Shown one piece after another: positions 1 to 12,109 of a stretch of 64,000 nt of DNA. A program made the position numbers and the translations under genes. Source of the stretch: Benincasa hispida (taxonomy: Eukaryota; Streptophyta; Magnoliopsida; Cucurbitales; Cucurbitaceae); the NCBI RefSeq assembly GCF_009727055.1, contig NC_052351.1, positions 12,285,019-12,349,018 of the forward strand. Direction: 5' to 3'. Under the pieces are notes generated by a model. It searched no databases, was not told where the DNA came from, and was given only the letters and a program-made list of their open reading frames with translations. Position 1 is the first letter of the stretch. Each line of letters begins with the position of its first letter.

Positions 1-1369
1 CATATATGCTATTAAACTCCCACTAAAATGTCTTAACATTTGTTTGGGTATAACTTTACTCAGGTTTGTTCCGGCTAACTAAACAATCTAAGTCTAGGTT
101 TTTATCCAAGTATAACATTTATGTTTGGACTTAACCTATGATGTCTAAGTGATAAATCAGTTTTAAAACCTCACACCCCGCTCACGTATTACTCACAAAA
201 TTGGTTAACAACGCTAAATTATTTGGCAATAATTCCCAAGTAGGAGGTGTTTCGTAGACCGTCAACTTAAATAACCCCAACCTTAGACAAAATTATATAC
301 TGATTGAGTTTGTAACCATATTTTACAAGATGTCGATCTATTTTAACTATTAAAATGGGTGATTAATCTACATGAGCATGCATATTATCTTTGTTATGGA
401 TTTTTAATGTCTAACCCAATTTTATAACAACTTACAAAATTTTAGACATACTAAGCATCCTAACATACATCAAAGGCATTCAACATTTAATATAACATTT
501 ATATTAAAACATATGAAACCCTATATATGCATACTATATATTATAACACTTTATAACTACTTTCAATGCATGTAACATGCTTCCTATGGTGGAATTTTAA
601 ATCTACATGGCATATTTTATGCACATACAAGATTTATTTAATTATAACATACATCACATGCATAAATAATTAAACACAAGCTGATATGGTTTTCGTTTTA
701 GCATTTTCAAGTAAACAAAGGCCTAATTATTACAGAAATCAGTAAAAACCAGCTCCAAAACACTTATGGATTGTTTGAACCGCCTTGAACCAGACGCGAA
801 CCTCTCGAACCGGACCTCCAATGCTCAAAACTATGCTGAACTGGGCAAATACGATCGAGTACCATTAAGCATTGGGTATGCCCTTCGATTACCATAATGT
901 ATCGAGTATTACACTAAATACCATCGAGTATGAGCATCAAGTACCATCGAGTATTTCACGAAATACCATCGAGTATGAGCATCGAGTACCATCGAATATG
1001 GTAGTGCATCAAGTATTTCACAAAATACCATCGAGTTGCTCATCGAGTAAGGCATCGTGCATCAAGTTTTGGAGCATCGAGCATCGAGTATTGGGCAGTT
1101 GTTGAAACTCCAGTTCCTGCTACTCGACCTTCTTCACTTCTTTCTTCAATTACAACCTAATTGCAACTCTAATGACTCCATATAAATTACAGACACCTAA
1201 ACATACATTAAAGCTCATAAAAAAAAAGTCAATTACAAGAATTACAACATAATTGAAGAGAATTTTAATGCCAAAACTCAGAAAAACATATCAGTTCACC
1301 ATTTTCATACAACTTATGAAATAACACCTACCAAGCTAAAGTTAAACTGAGTTGAATGCTTAAATGATA
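1..1369 (-). mobile_element. Non-coding 5' leader of a copia-type element
   Basis: AT-rich DNA with no credible coding frame. It reads as the untranslated leader of a minus-strand Ty1/copia-type element, because a tRNA-Met primer site follows at 1370-1380 and an LTR end at 1383. The same leader type recurs at 2566-3056, 5021-5451, 9448-11174 and 54390-56010; the last lies directly upstream of a copia gag, which fixes its identity. About 300 bp (roughly 476-780) are repeated in direct orientation at about 2590-2890. The element body is missing beyond the left window edge. Confidence 0.6.
853..1093. repeat. Iterated ATCGAGTA-type short repeat array
   Basis: About 240 bp in which ATCGAGTA and near variants (ATCAAGTA, ATCGAATA) recur many times at spacings of roughly 10 to 25 bp. 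The open frame across it is only a translation of the repeat. A similar but sparser array lies inside the unrelated Athila-type LTR at about 22825-23045. Confidence 0.75.
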
Positions 1370-1380
1370 CTCTGATACCA
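1370..1380 (-). other. Primer-binding site, tRNA-Met type
   Basis: On the minus strand this reads TGGTATCAGAG, the usual primer-binding site complementary to plant initiator tRNA-Met in Ty1/copia elements. It lies 2 bp inside the LTR end CCAACA (1383-1388 on the plus strand), so it orients the element on the minus strand. Confidence 0.8.
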
Positions 1381-1382
1381 TT

Positions 1383-2565
1383 TGTTGGACTCAGGAAGCA
1401 AGCAGCGAAAGTAAATCAAGATTATTAAGCATTCCAATTCATTAATTTTGGCTTTAAACTAAGCATGCTTATAAATTAAAAATAGAGTTTCAACACTAAC
1501 CTTTGAAGTACCTTTGATTCACGATCTTCAGTTGCAATCTCCTTGATTTCTACTTGTGAACCACCATAAGGCCTTCCTTACTATCCTCTTGGTGCCTTGG
1601 ATTGAGTTGTGGGACTCAAAATAAGCTTGGATTAAGGGAATAAGGACAGAAGATTTTTGGTTTTGACAATATGAAGAACAATACTTCGATCACTTTTTCT
1701 CAGCAAAATTGCAACTGATAGCATGCCTATTTCCACTCAGATCTCAAGTTTATATTGTATAATCATGCAAACTCATTTGATGCATGAGATCTAGCACCTA
1801 CTTGCAATTTGAGGTGGATTTAGAAGTGCAAATGTGACTAAGAAACTTGCTCTCTTAGTGAGAAAATCCCACATTTTCAATTTTCAATTTTTTTTTTAAT
1901 CTTGATTTCCAAAACCAAACAAAACATATTAATCAAAAATTGAAAACTAATTTTACAAAATCAATTAAATCAAATCAATAATTAATTTTCTAATAAAATT
2001 AATAAATTAATTAAATAATTTTAATTAATTTTATTAATTTAATATCAAATATTAAATTAATTCGTCACCAAATTCATTACCATGAATTTAATATTTAAAT
2101 TATATTTAAATATTAAACGATTCTCTAATTCCACTTAATTCTAATTTGAACATTTCAAATCAACTTATCATATTACTCTAAGCCTAATTCGTTTTGTGAG
2201 CTAGTAGGGGGATCTAGTGGACCTACAGATCATGGGCTCCAACGATCCGAGATTAATTGGCTAAACTCTTTACACCAAACCGCATCCGTTAATTACTAGG
2301 TCACTTCACTAAAGCCCGTAGTTGCACTCCGCTCACTGTAGATATATTTTGTCCACTCGATATAACCATGATTAATAAGTTAACCTTTCACAGATTGTTC
2401 GTAATAACGGCTGGATCAAAAGGCGGTTTTACTTCCGAGATTACCTCTTATTCCTTAAATCTCACTGATCCTCTAATGAACAATTGGTTTGTGATTCGAT
2501 CATCAAACTAAGTCCCTCTCAGGCCAATGAAAGGGTGGGGCCCTTTATTCAAGATAATCTGATTT
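1383..2565 (-). mobile_element. LTR, TGTTGG/CCAACA copia family, truncated
   Basis: A minus-strand LTR that ends in CCAACA next to the primer site at 1370. It aligns by eye with the longer copy at 5465-9447, sharing the 'ctagtaggnggatctagtgg' block and the 'actcgatataaccat' block. The 5' part of the LTR is missing; near 2565 the sequence switches to another copy of the leader. The truncation point is approximate. Confidence 0.6.
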
Positions 2566-3056
2566 TTATAACATTTATAAAACAATAGACATGCTGATCA
2601 TCCATATCATATATCAAGCATTTTGCGATTTAATATAACATTTTATATTAAATATTTGAAATCCTAAAGATGCATACTATATATTATAACCCTTTATAAT
2701 ATACTTTCAATGCATGCTTCATGCTTCCTATGGTGGGATTTTAAATCTACATGGCATATTATATGCTCATACAAGATTTATTTAATTATAACATACATTC
2801 ACAATGTATAAATAATTAAACACACACTAATATGGACCAGTTTTGGCATTTCAAATAAGTAAAAGGCCTAAATTATTACAATAATAATTTAAAACTCCTT
2901 CACTATGCTTCTGGTATTTAAGAACCGACCCGAACCACCTGAATCAGATCTAAGGCACAAAAACAAGTTGAAACGGCCAAAGTGGGGTTTAGTTGGACCA
3001 TTTAGATCTGAACGACTGAACTGGTTCACTTTCTGGGCTGGGATGAGCAACATTGT
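2566..3056 (-). mobile_element. Copia leader fragment
   Basis: Non-coding. About 2590-2890 is a direct repeat of 476-780, with the shared string 'gcatactatatattataac' and the following 'atggtgg(g/a)attttaaatc' block. It is interrupted at 3057 by a plus-strand LTR, and leader-type sequence resumes near 5021. Confidence 0.55.
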
Positions 3057-5020
3057 TGTTGAGGTTGATGCCCTAAATCTCGTAGGGTCATATAGTTTGT
3101 AAACTTGTATGAACAAATGCTTGTGATGTAATAATATACGATATTTTCTTCACTGTTGTCTATGAAATATAAGATATTTTAGTTGCATTTACCACAAACC
3201 AATAAACTAAGATCCCTGGTTATCGTTGTAACTTAAGCATGTATGTGGAGACATACAGGTGGATCATGCCTTAAGTGATAACCTAAATGGTTTGTAGTAT
3301 ACGGATAAAGGAGGGAAACCTTATCCTGGTGACACTACGGATACGACCTGCTTTGTAGATGTTACAAATGTTGTAAAATGCTACAGATGGTCTGATCCTG
3401 ATTATTCATGTGGAGACATGTGAGCGGGGGTGTCCTATACAAAGGAGTTTGTACAAGGGACCACAAAATATTTAGTCTCGTTATATAACACCGTTCATGA
3501 CAAATATTTTCATTTCACTAGGATGACCATAGGTAACATGACCTTAATCTTGAGTGAGTTGGGAACTCCTGCCTATGAGGGCAGTCCTTTGATTTGCATG
3601 GGTACGAGTGGCCAGATTGTCGACTCAAACCTACTACTTTAGGGATTCGTCTGATTGGGGAGCTGAGAAGTCAGCTACACAAGATGGAATTCACTCATTC
3701 CCCGAAGTAGGGGTAAGTAGATAGATTATTCCGTTAAGGGTTGATTTCGGGGCTTGAATGATGTGGCGCTACACACGTTCTCATGACCCGAGAGGTGTTC
3801 ACTCATAGTAGGACTATGATGTATTGTTCATTAGAGGAATTAGTGGTACTTAAGGAGTTAGATGTAACTATAGAGGAAAAATGATATATTGGCCCAGCTG
3901 TACTTACCAATGATCTGTGAAGGGTTATCGTACTATTGATTGGTTATATCCAATGGAGACAAAAATGTATTTGTAGTGAGAAGAGTGCAACTATCGGTCA
4001 TTAGTGGAGTTTCCGACAGTTAACGGATGGTGGATTTCGTGATTAAAGAGTTTAGTCAGCTATTCACATACCGTTAGATCTTCAAGCTACAGGTCCATAA
4101 GGTCCCCTTGGTAGCTCGATGGATTCAAGTTGAGAATAAGTTTTTGGGTTAGTTTGAAGTGTCCAAATTAACAAGAGGGGGTTTGATTATATATGATATA
4201 ATTAAACTGGTTCAATTATAAGTGATATAATTGATATGATGTATGAGATACATTAATTGGAGTATTTTTATATAAATATGATTTATATTAATTAAAGGAG
4301 AAAGGAACTATGGTTTAAATATTACATATGTTGTGATATTAAAACTATAAGTTATAAATATAATATGATGAGTTAGTTATTATATTTATTTATAATTAAA
4401 ACAATTATATGATAATTGTGGTTGGTCATTTTCTCCATTAACCTTGAAAGTGGGAGGTTATTTTCAATTTTGAATAACTGAAGGATAAAATGAAAAGTGT
4501 TTTCATTTTTGTAAAGACATCGCTTCATTGCGTGCATTAATAATCGTTTAGCTCACGAGAGACTACACGATAGCCTTCTAAGCAAGAGACTAAACGATCG
4601 CGTAAAACGCCATTTACTAAACGATCGTGTAAACGATCTAACAATTTACTAAATGATCCACGATTTACTAAATGATCGTGTAAATGATCAAGCGTGTTTT
4701 ATTAAACGATCAAGCATCTTAGTCTATGCGATAGACAAAACCTCCTCCCACTTGCTTGGTCGTATAGTTCGATCGTTGCCGAGTGGTGCTGTTGAAGGGT
4801 TTTTGTTTATAGAGAAGACTATTCGTGATTAACTAGACGATTGGGTCGGCATCTGAATGAGAGCAAAAGGTTGCTGTCGAAGTCTTCACGAAAGCGAAAG
4901 ATTCATAGAAGAAGAGTTCTTCAAAAGTATGTCTCTCGTTCCTTTTGTATTTAATTATGAAAGCATGTTGTAATTTGTTCTAAGATGCATAATTGTACTG
5001 TATGTTTGTGAATGCCTTTA
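3057..5020 (+). mobile_element. LTR, 'TGATGCCCTAAATCTC' family, plus strand
   Basis: Starts TGTTGAGGTTGATGCCC and is homologous to the LTRs at 17418-19192 (minus) and 19483-21363 (plus). Its middle blocks, for example 'tgtggagacatgtgagcgg', are also shared with the LTRs at 11286-13457 and 48590-50601. No coding region or primer site follows, so it is probably a solo LTR inserted in the minus-strand leader. The 3' boundary is approximate because I found no clean target-site duplication. Confidence 0.6.
4528..4740. repeat. Iterated AAACGATC/GTTTAG motif array
   Basis: Repeated variants of 'taaacgatcg' and 'tttactaaacgatc' occupy the late part of this LTR. Comparable arrays lie at the equivalent place in the LTR at 11286-13457 (about 12878-13035), in the minus-strand LTR at 48590-50601 (about 49010-49145) and at about 56110-56480. 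Confidence 0.7.
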
Positions 5021-5451
5021 ATTCTTTCATAATGGACTTAAATATATCTTGCTTCCGCTCACTGGTTCTCTTGGATAATAGTTTCTTCAATTGCAACACT
5101 CCATCCCAGCGTTGCAACGTCTTGGGCTGAAGAAGAACAGCGTTGCAACGCTCTGTGGGCAGCTTTGCAACGCTATCTGGCAATAGCTTCATTTTTTAAA
5201 ATCTGCAGCTGACCTCTATTGTTTATTTCTTCAATTACAGCCTAAATAAACTCCATTGGCTCTAACAAATTTACAGACTCTTAATCATACATTGAGACCC
5301 ATAAACAAAGAATCAGTTCAACAACTAACACTTAATTGAAGAGAATTTTAATGCCAAAACTGAAAATATCCATACCAATAACCATTTCCATACAACTTAT
5401 GAAAATCACCCACCAAACTAAAATTACCACGAATTGAATTCTTAAATCATG
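5021..5451 (-). mobile_element. Copia leader resumed, with GCGTTGCAACG repeats
   Basis: Leader sequence resumes after the LTR insertion and runs to a primer site at 5452. About 5210-5450 matches 1125-1369, including 'gagaattttaatgccaaaac'. Near-palindromic GCGTTGCAACG occurs at 5109-5119 and 5140-5150, with a variant at 5162-5174; related copies are near 10850. No coding potential. Confidence 0.55.
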
Positions 5452-5462
5452 CTTTGATACCA
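5452..5462 (-). other. Primer-binding site, degenerate tRNA-Met type
   Basis: The minus strand reads TGGTATCAAAG, one substitution from TGGTATCAGAG. The adjacent LTR ends in CCAACA (5465-5470 on the plus strand). Confidence 0.7.
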
Positions 5463-5464
5463 AT

Positions 5465-8400
5465 TGTTGGAGTTGGCAAGCATTTAGCGGAAGCAAACAT
5501 AATCATTAAATACTTTATTTCATCAATTTAAGCAATCAAGAAAGCATGTTCATAACAAAAAAATAGGGTTTTGAAAAGTTACCTTTGTAGACATTCTTCA
5601 ACTTTGAATTCAGCTTGATTCTTCAATCCAAAAGGATGTAGACCACCACTGGATCTTCCCTACTATTCTTTTTAGGACCTTAGACTGGATTGTGGGATCC
5701 AAAATGAGGAACAATGGAAGAGAATTTTGGAGAATTTTCTGGTTTTTTTTCAGTTCGAGGATGAAGAACTCTTTCTTCATCAATCGAGCTCTCAAACTCT
5801 GACTGCATGCCCATATCTCAGCTCAATACATTAGGTTTTGTCAAACTCCTTCATGTAATCACATCGAATAGCTAGATAACAGCTTCTTCTTGAGAGGATT
5901 AATGGAAGTTGGGTGTTGAAAGTGGGAAAACCCCACTTAGGGTATTTTTCCATTTTCAAATTTTTTAAAAATAATTTTATTTAAAATCAAATTTTAATTT
6001 TAATTTCTAAAATTTAAATTAAATCAAAATTTGATTTTATTATTTTGATTTTTCATAAAATTCAAATTTTCAAATTAATTCAAATAATTAATTCTAAATA
6101 AAAATTAATTAATTAATATAATTTAATATCTAATATTAAATTATTTACACCATCAATTCCACAAACATGAATCCCCATTCATGTGATTACATATTTAAAT
6201 ACTATCCAATTCTCCAATTTCGTTTAATTCGTCAATTAAACGTGTAATTGTATCTTATTTAATTACTGATTCCCTCAAATTGAATTTGAACGTTTCAAAT
6301 TCTCTCATCACCCTATTCTAAGGTTTAATTTATGTGCGAGCCAGTAGGTGGGACCTAATGGACCTACAAATCATGGCCTCCAACGATCCAAGATTAACCA
6401 ACCAAACTCTTTAACCTGAATTAACAAACATTCATTAACTGCCGAGTCACTCCACTAAAGCACAATAGTTACACTCCCTCCACTGTAGATATATTTCTAT
6501 CCACTCGATATAACCATAACCAATAAGTCAACCATTCAATGGTTGTTTGTAATAACAGTAGGGTCAAAAATTGTTTTACCCCCGAGATTACATATTGTTC
6601 CTTAAGTCTTACTGATCTTTTAATGAACAATTGGTTGGTGATACAATCACTAAATCGAGTCCCTATCGAGCCAATGAGATGGTGAGGCCCCTTGTTTAAG
6701 ACTCAGAGTTAGCACTTAAGGGAACAACCTCTCTACTATCCCTAAAAACGGGTAAGAGTGTGATGACATGCAGAAATGCATGTCATCTTAGGCCTTTTAC
6801 TTAGAATTATGAGGGCTGTTAAGCAGAATATGCGGTAATTATGTTAGAAATTCATGAGAAAATGAGCTTGCGTCGTTCAACATGAAGAACCTCGGCAAAC
6901 CCAATATTATGCGTTATTATGTGTTCCATGTTCTATTTTTGTAGCTAACGCAAGAAGTGGACGCAAATACAGAAACCAGACCACCACATAGACGACTGCA
7001 TGCGGAGAAACTCTCCATCGCAAAGGCGAACGCGTTCGATTAACGCATGGATGTTGCGGTAATCAGCCGCATGCGTCCATCTCATGAGAGTTGCGCTCGT
7101 CAAGCGATTGCGGTCATCGTAAGGTTGCAATATTAAGTGAATGCGGTCACTGAAGGATTGCAGCTGCATGATAACGCATGATAAAGGGATCAATGCAAGG
7201 TTGGTGGAATGAACGCATTAATGCATCTACCTCGAAAAAATCAAAAGATGATATTGACATCTCACATACCACGCCGTTAGCAGCAGAGATTCAGAAAGGA
7301 CTAAACGCGCCACAAATTTCAGAATCAGAGCAGTCCATTAATGTTGTTGGTGATCCAAGCTCTATATAAAGAAGTCGATGAGCACAATTTCAAGTGGTAT
7401 GGGGATTACCCCTGTAACCCAGGGTTTTCCCTGCGATCTAGACAAATGCGTGAGAAAAAGCTTGAGAGTTCTTCACCTCCTTCCTCCATTCTGAGTGATG
7501 ACTGGAGCTTTTGATCGGAGCTAGATCTCAAGAGAGTCAGCTCCACCGCCAATCCATGGCATCACCGGCATCCTTGACACACATCCGCTGGAAGCAAGTC
7601 TTTATTTATAGTCAGTCATTTCATTTTCCCTTCTTTTTCTTATATTGTATTGTACTACATTTTAGGATTAAGGAATTAATACATTTTGTGTTCAATACAT
7701 TTCTATATTTCTTTCGACTCCATCTCCATCTTCTGTACTTAACATCTTTAACCTTCATTGCATCACTTAGTGAGATTGCTTGAGTATCACATACTTAGTC
7801 ATGTGGATTAGGGATATGAAGCATGTAGCAAACCACTGAGAGGTGTGCGTTACGTGAGTGTGTGAGAAAACCTTATTTGTTTAGTGTGAAGCTGTAGCAA
7901 CGCCTGTCTATAGGCGGACGCAATGCTTGTTTATGAGTAAAGTCAGCAACAACCAACTGCCCGAGAGGATAAGTGGTTGGTCGCATTAAGCAATGTATGC
8001 ATTATTCACTAGAGATAGGAATAATCTTACGTTAGCCAAATTCATGCGGTTACCTTGTCCTATGAGCGCATCATTCATCATTTAGGCATACTTGAGAGAG
8101 TAGTCTAAAATCCAAATCTAAGACTCGAAAGAGCGGATTGGAATGCATAAGCAAGAATGAGGAACTTAGAGATAAGCTCCGTTTGCTGTCACACAACGGA
8201 TGCACCCTATGGATAGGATATTGCATGCGTCTAGAAAGTTTTGGATATTGGTTGCGCTTGTATGCGGTAGTTACGACCTTACACATAACCATCGCATATG
8301 TCCTAGAGTTAGGCTAAGTGTGTTGTAGCATGATCGCATGGCTTTCGTTGACTAGGGTTACCCTTGCAGTCACTCTTGAGTATTGCAATGAAGTCATCTC

Positions 8401-9447
8401 CACATTTTATCCATTTTCCCATTCAATTGTTTCATGTCAAGAGTTGTCGTGTCTCTTACCTCTCATTCATATTCTCATTGCGTTGTCTGTTAGTTTAGGA
8501 GTAGAGTAAGTGTTAGTGTAGAAACCCCTCCATTCATTCTTTTATTTAAATCGCCGCATGCACATTACCGCATTCATTTTGCTACAAGTCCCTGAGTTCG
8601 ACCTCGGATCACCCAAGAAACTTGCGTTCGCGTTATACTTGGCGTGAGCACAAGAAAACTTGTGACAAGATGCATGTTCATCGCATACATTTATTAATAC
8701 ATAGTCATTCTAACGCATGACAATCAATGCATATCTTAAGAACATGCATCGCATATTGCGACCAAGGGATTTTAGTTGTTGAGTAAATTGACATCTAATT
8801 TTCCGTCATCGAAGTGTATTCCAAGTAGGAGTGTATTCCATTTTGCACCATATGTCCCTAGTTATCTTCCCGGTTTCACCCCTGAAATGAGAGGCTTATT
8901 GAGCCGGCGTGTTGAGCCTATCCTCACCCATGCAAATCTAAGGATGATCCCAAATAAATAGGAGTTCATAATTAGCTCAGGATTAAGGTCGAGTTACCTA
9001 GGTCATTATTTTGAAATAGCCAATCTTAAATAGTAAACAACGTTATAAAGCAAGAGTGACTTATTTCTTGGTCTGGTCTTATACAAACTATTTGCATAGG
9101 ATGCCTCCACTCACATGTCTACACATGAACGATTCAGGATCATATTGTTTATACTAAATACAAAGTGACCGCATCCAATAGTGTTACTAGAATAAAGTAC
9201 CCAACCTTATTCGTATACTATAGACTGTTTTGTCTATCTACTTGAACTTGATCCATCTTAAGTCTCTCCATAAAGTCCAAGTACTCATGTAATAGTCATG
9301 GATCTTAGTTTATTGGATTTAGGCTTTTACAAGTGCAATTTACATATTCAATAACATATTTACTGAATAAACCTCAATAACATCGTTATTTCAAATAGAA
9401 TATGTTTAATATTAACAACTGTGAGTTTTAGAACATATAACCCAACA
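5465..9447 (-). mobile_element. Full LTR, TGTTGG/CCAACA family, split by another LTR
   Basis: On the minus strand the LTR starts TGTTGGGTTATATG at 9447 and ends CCAACA at 5465, with the primer site just beyond, so it is placed like a 5' LTR. It is split by the insertion at 6761-8810; without it the LTR would be about 1.93 kb. Other copies of the family lie at 1383-2565, 35437-36976, 37975-39678 and 44918-45375. No coding sequence is seen. Confidence 0.65.
6761..8810 (+). mobile_element. Solo LTR with TGATGA...TCATC ends
   Basis: Starts TGATGACATGCAG and ends in CGTCATC. It aligns along its length with the better-defined solo LTR at 31520-33502, sharing 'gttacaagtccctgagttcg' (late) and 'gtcatcttaggccttttac'-like sequence (early). 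The late block 'gagttcgacctcgg..acc' is characteristic of Tat/Athila-type LTRs. The left flank is GAGTG and the right flank is an imperfect GAAGTG followed by a short local duplication. It is rich in iterated ATGCGGT/GCATGCG motifs (about 6990-7190). Small open frames inside are incidental. Confidence 0.7.
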
Positions 9448-11174
9448 AGTGGGGTAGGGTAAAAGCCACCGTAGGTTGATCAGATACCCCTTCACTGAAT
9501 TGAAATAGTCTCAACTTATAATTACACCAGAACAATTGTTGTCTCTATAATTATTAGTCACCATTGTTTGGTCCAGAAAATATTAACTTGCTTAACATTT
9601 TCTTGTAAGTATAATCCTTCATTTTAGATTCTAGAGTTCTGCTCCAATGAGCCAACGTAGGGAAAAATTTATTGGGGCACAAACTAAAGCAATTCTATCC
9701 ATTTCTAGAGTTTGAGTAAAAATTCATGCAAATGCCATTCTTAGGGGGACACAAGCAAAGGTGAGCATGAAAGTTTATGAAAAACTAACGAGAGAGATCG
9801 TGAGATGTATTGACACACGTCACACGTCACAGTCCCACTTACTATAAACACTCTCTCCATTCACCTTGATATTAACCTATGCAAACACCACCTGTAGGGG
9901 GCACAATCAAAGGTGTCTCGAGGTCAAGCATAGATCTCATGGTATGAACGTTCAAGGAGAAACGTAAAAGGAAAAAATGAAGTATCAGATACCCATTTTC
10001 TTCCCACTGAGTTTTTTACATAGGGTTGATTAACTTAGAAAATTCAGCTAATAATTTTATTAAGTGTTTGTTAAAATTTGCCCAATTTACATGAGATAGT
10101 TTAACAATGTTGATTTATGTTTATTAAACACTCTAATAAACATGAATCACTCATTGCATGCATGTAATAATCTATCTATTCACCTTGTAGGTTAGTTCCT
10201 AAGTAGGGGTGCTCCATTTCTATCAGCTTAAATATCTTAGCCAAGACAGAACTGTCCTTAGACAAAGATCCCAAATAGATACATTTGTTACACATTTAAT
10301 CTTTTATTAAATATCTCAATTTAATCATATTAAACCAAAATAAAAGATTAAGCCTATTTCTAATCGAATTAAACATAGGTTTTGTTATGAAAGCATACAA
10401 TTCCTTTTCCATTACATACATAACACTTATATATTTAAATTAATCACATATATATTATATATATATATATATATATTCATACATCTAATCTATATATTTA
10501 TAACAATTATATATATAAATAATGTATGAACATGCATTAATTATCATGCAATTTTGTGATATAAAATTTATATTAAAAAAAAATATGCATAAACATATGT
10601 ATATCTGATGGTGAGATTATACTATAAGACATACATTATGACATATAACAAAAAATATCATAGATCAAATGCAATAAAATAAAAGCTTCAATTTGGACCG
10701 AGGTTGGTTTCCTAAACTTTTAATTAAATTAAGATAAAAAATATTAATATAATTAAACTAAAATAATTAAAACTAAATTATTGCAATTAATAATGAAGAA
10801 AAACAGCTGGAATCTGAACCATCCGAAGACGAATTGTCAAACAGTGTAGCGTTGCAACACTGTTCGCAATGCTCTGCACAACTTCTTTGCCTTTTCATCC
10901 GTAATACTCCATCCTTGCTCATTTTCCACCAAATTGAAGTCAGAACTTGATCACCATCGACACGGAGATCACATAAAGACTTAAGAGCTCATAAAAAATT
11001 GCTCAAAACAACGGGCCCTTTACATTTCAAATCTTTAACGAATGGTAAAAATCTAAAACCAATCCCGAAAACATCCAAATGATCAAACCTTATTCAACAT
11101 ACGACTATACATAATTAATAATCCCACCAATATTTTGTATACGTTGGAAAAATAAAATTAGGATGGAAACACAT
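9448..11174 (-). mobile_element. Copia leader, about 1.7 kb, non-coding
   Basis: Homologous over most of its length to 54390-56010, the leader upstream of a recognisable copia gag. Shared strings include 'cttactataaacactct' and 'ccatttctagagtt'. It ends at a tRNA-Met primer site (11175). No gag or pol follows; instead it abuts an LTR start at 9447, so the coding part has been lost or was never present. Confidence 0.6.
10449..10477. repeat. (AT)n microsatellite
   Basis: A run of alternating A and T with one interruption, inside the leader region. Confidence 0.9.
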
Positions 11175-11186
11175 GCTCTGATACCA
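11175..11186 (-). other. Primer-binding site, tRNA-Met type
   Basis: The minus strand reads TGGTATCAGAGC, a perfect 12-base tRNA-Met primer site that marks the start of the leader at 9448-11174. Confidence 0.8.
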
Positions 11187-11285
11187 ATTAAAAGGATACA
11201 CGAGTATCCATTGTGGAAAAGATCGCATCCTAATTTTAATTTTACATAGCGCGCAAAGAATATATATGACCGAAACAGAATACAT
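11187..11285 (-). mobile_element. LTR stub next to primer site
   Basis: About 100 bp beyond the primer site should be the 3' end of a minus-strand 5' LTR. It is cut off by the plus-strand LTR that starts at 11286. It does not end in CCAACA, so it may belong to another LTR family. Confidence 0.35.
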
Positions 11286-12109
11286 TATTGGGATTGGTAT
11301 CCTAATTCTCCTAGAGTCTCGTTGTTTGTAATTATACACATTGTTTATGAATAAAATAAGCTTTATTTCATTCTGGCATTTACTCATATCCAATAAACAA
11401 AGCTCCATGGTTATCATATGTAAATATAGGCATGTATATGAGATATACAAGTGGATCATTCCTTAAGTGATAACCTTAATAGGTCTGTAGTATAAGGATT
11501 AAGGTGGAATACCTGATCTTGGTGACTACGAATACGACTCACTTTGAAGGGGTTTGCAAATGTTGTAAACTACTACAGATGGTAGATCCTGACAATTCAT
11601 GTGGAGACATGCGAGCGGGGATGTCCTATACAAAGAGTTTGTATAAGACCGGACCACGAGATGATTCATCTCTGTATATAACGCTGTTGATACTGGAGAC
11701 TTACATCTCACTTAAACGACTATAGATGACATGACCTCAATCCTGAGTATTTTGGGAACTTCTGCCTTTGAGGGCGGTCATTTGATTAATATGGGTGAGA
11801 GTAGCCATATTTCCAACTCAACATGCCTACCTTTTTAGGGACTTGTCTAATTTTGGTGCTGGGAACTCAGTTACACAAGATGGAATTCACTCCTTCCCCG
11901 AAGTAGGGGTAAGTAGATAGATTGCTCCCTTAAGGATGATTCCGGGGCTTGAACATAGTGGCCAAAACTTCTCTTTGGAAGAGAGGGCTCAGTCATAGTA
12001 GAACTATGACTTATGTTCCTTAGAGGGATCAGTGGTACTTAAGAAATTAGATGTAACTACAGGGGCATAACGGTTATTGGCCGAGCTGTACTTACGAGTG
12101 ATCTGTGAA

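Noticed and set aside
853..1093. A possible CRISPR array or coding repeat protein
   Set aside because: Units are short, degenerate and irregularly spaced, without unique spacers; the context is a plant retroelement leader.
3430..3642. A 70-codon frame starting MSYTKEFVQGT
   Set aside because: The same segment recurs in five LTR copies with frameshifts, so it is LTR sequence and not a gene.
11115..11459. A 114-codon minus-strand frame
   Set aside because: It spans the primer site, an LTR stub and the start of another LTR, so it is a chance frame across a junction.
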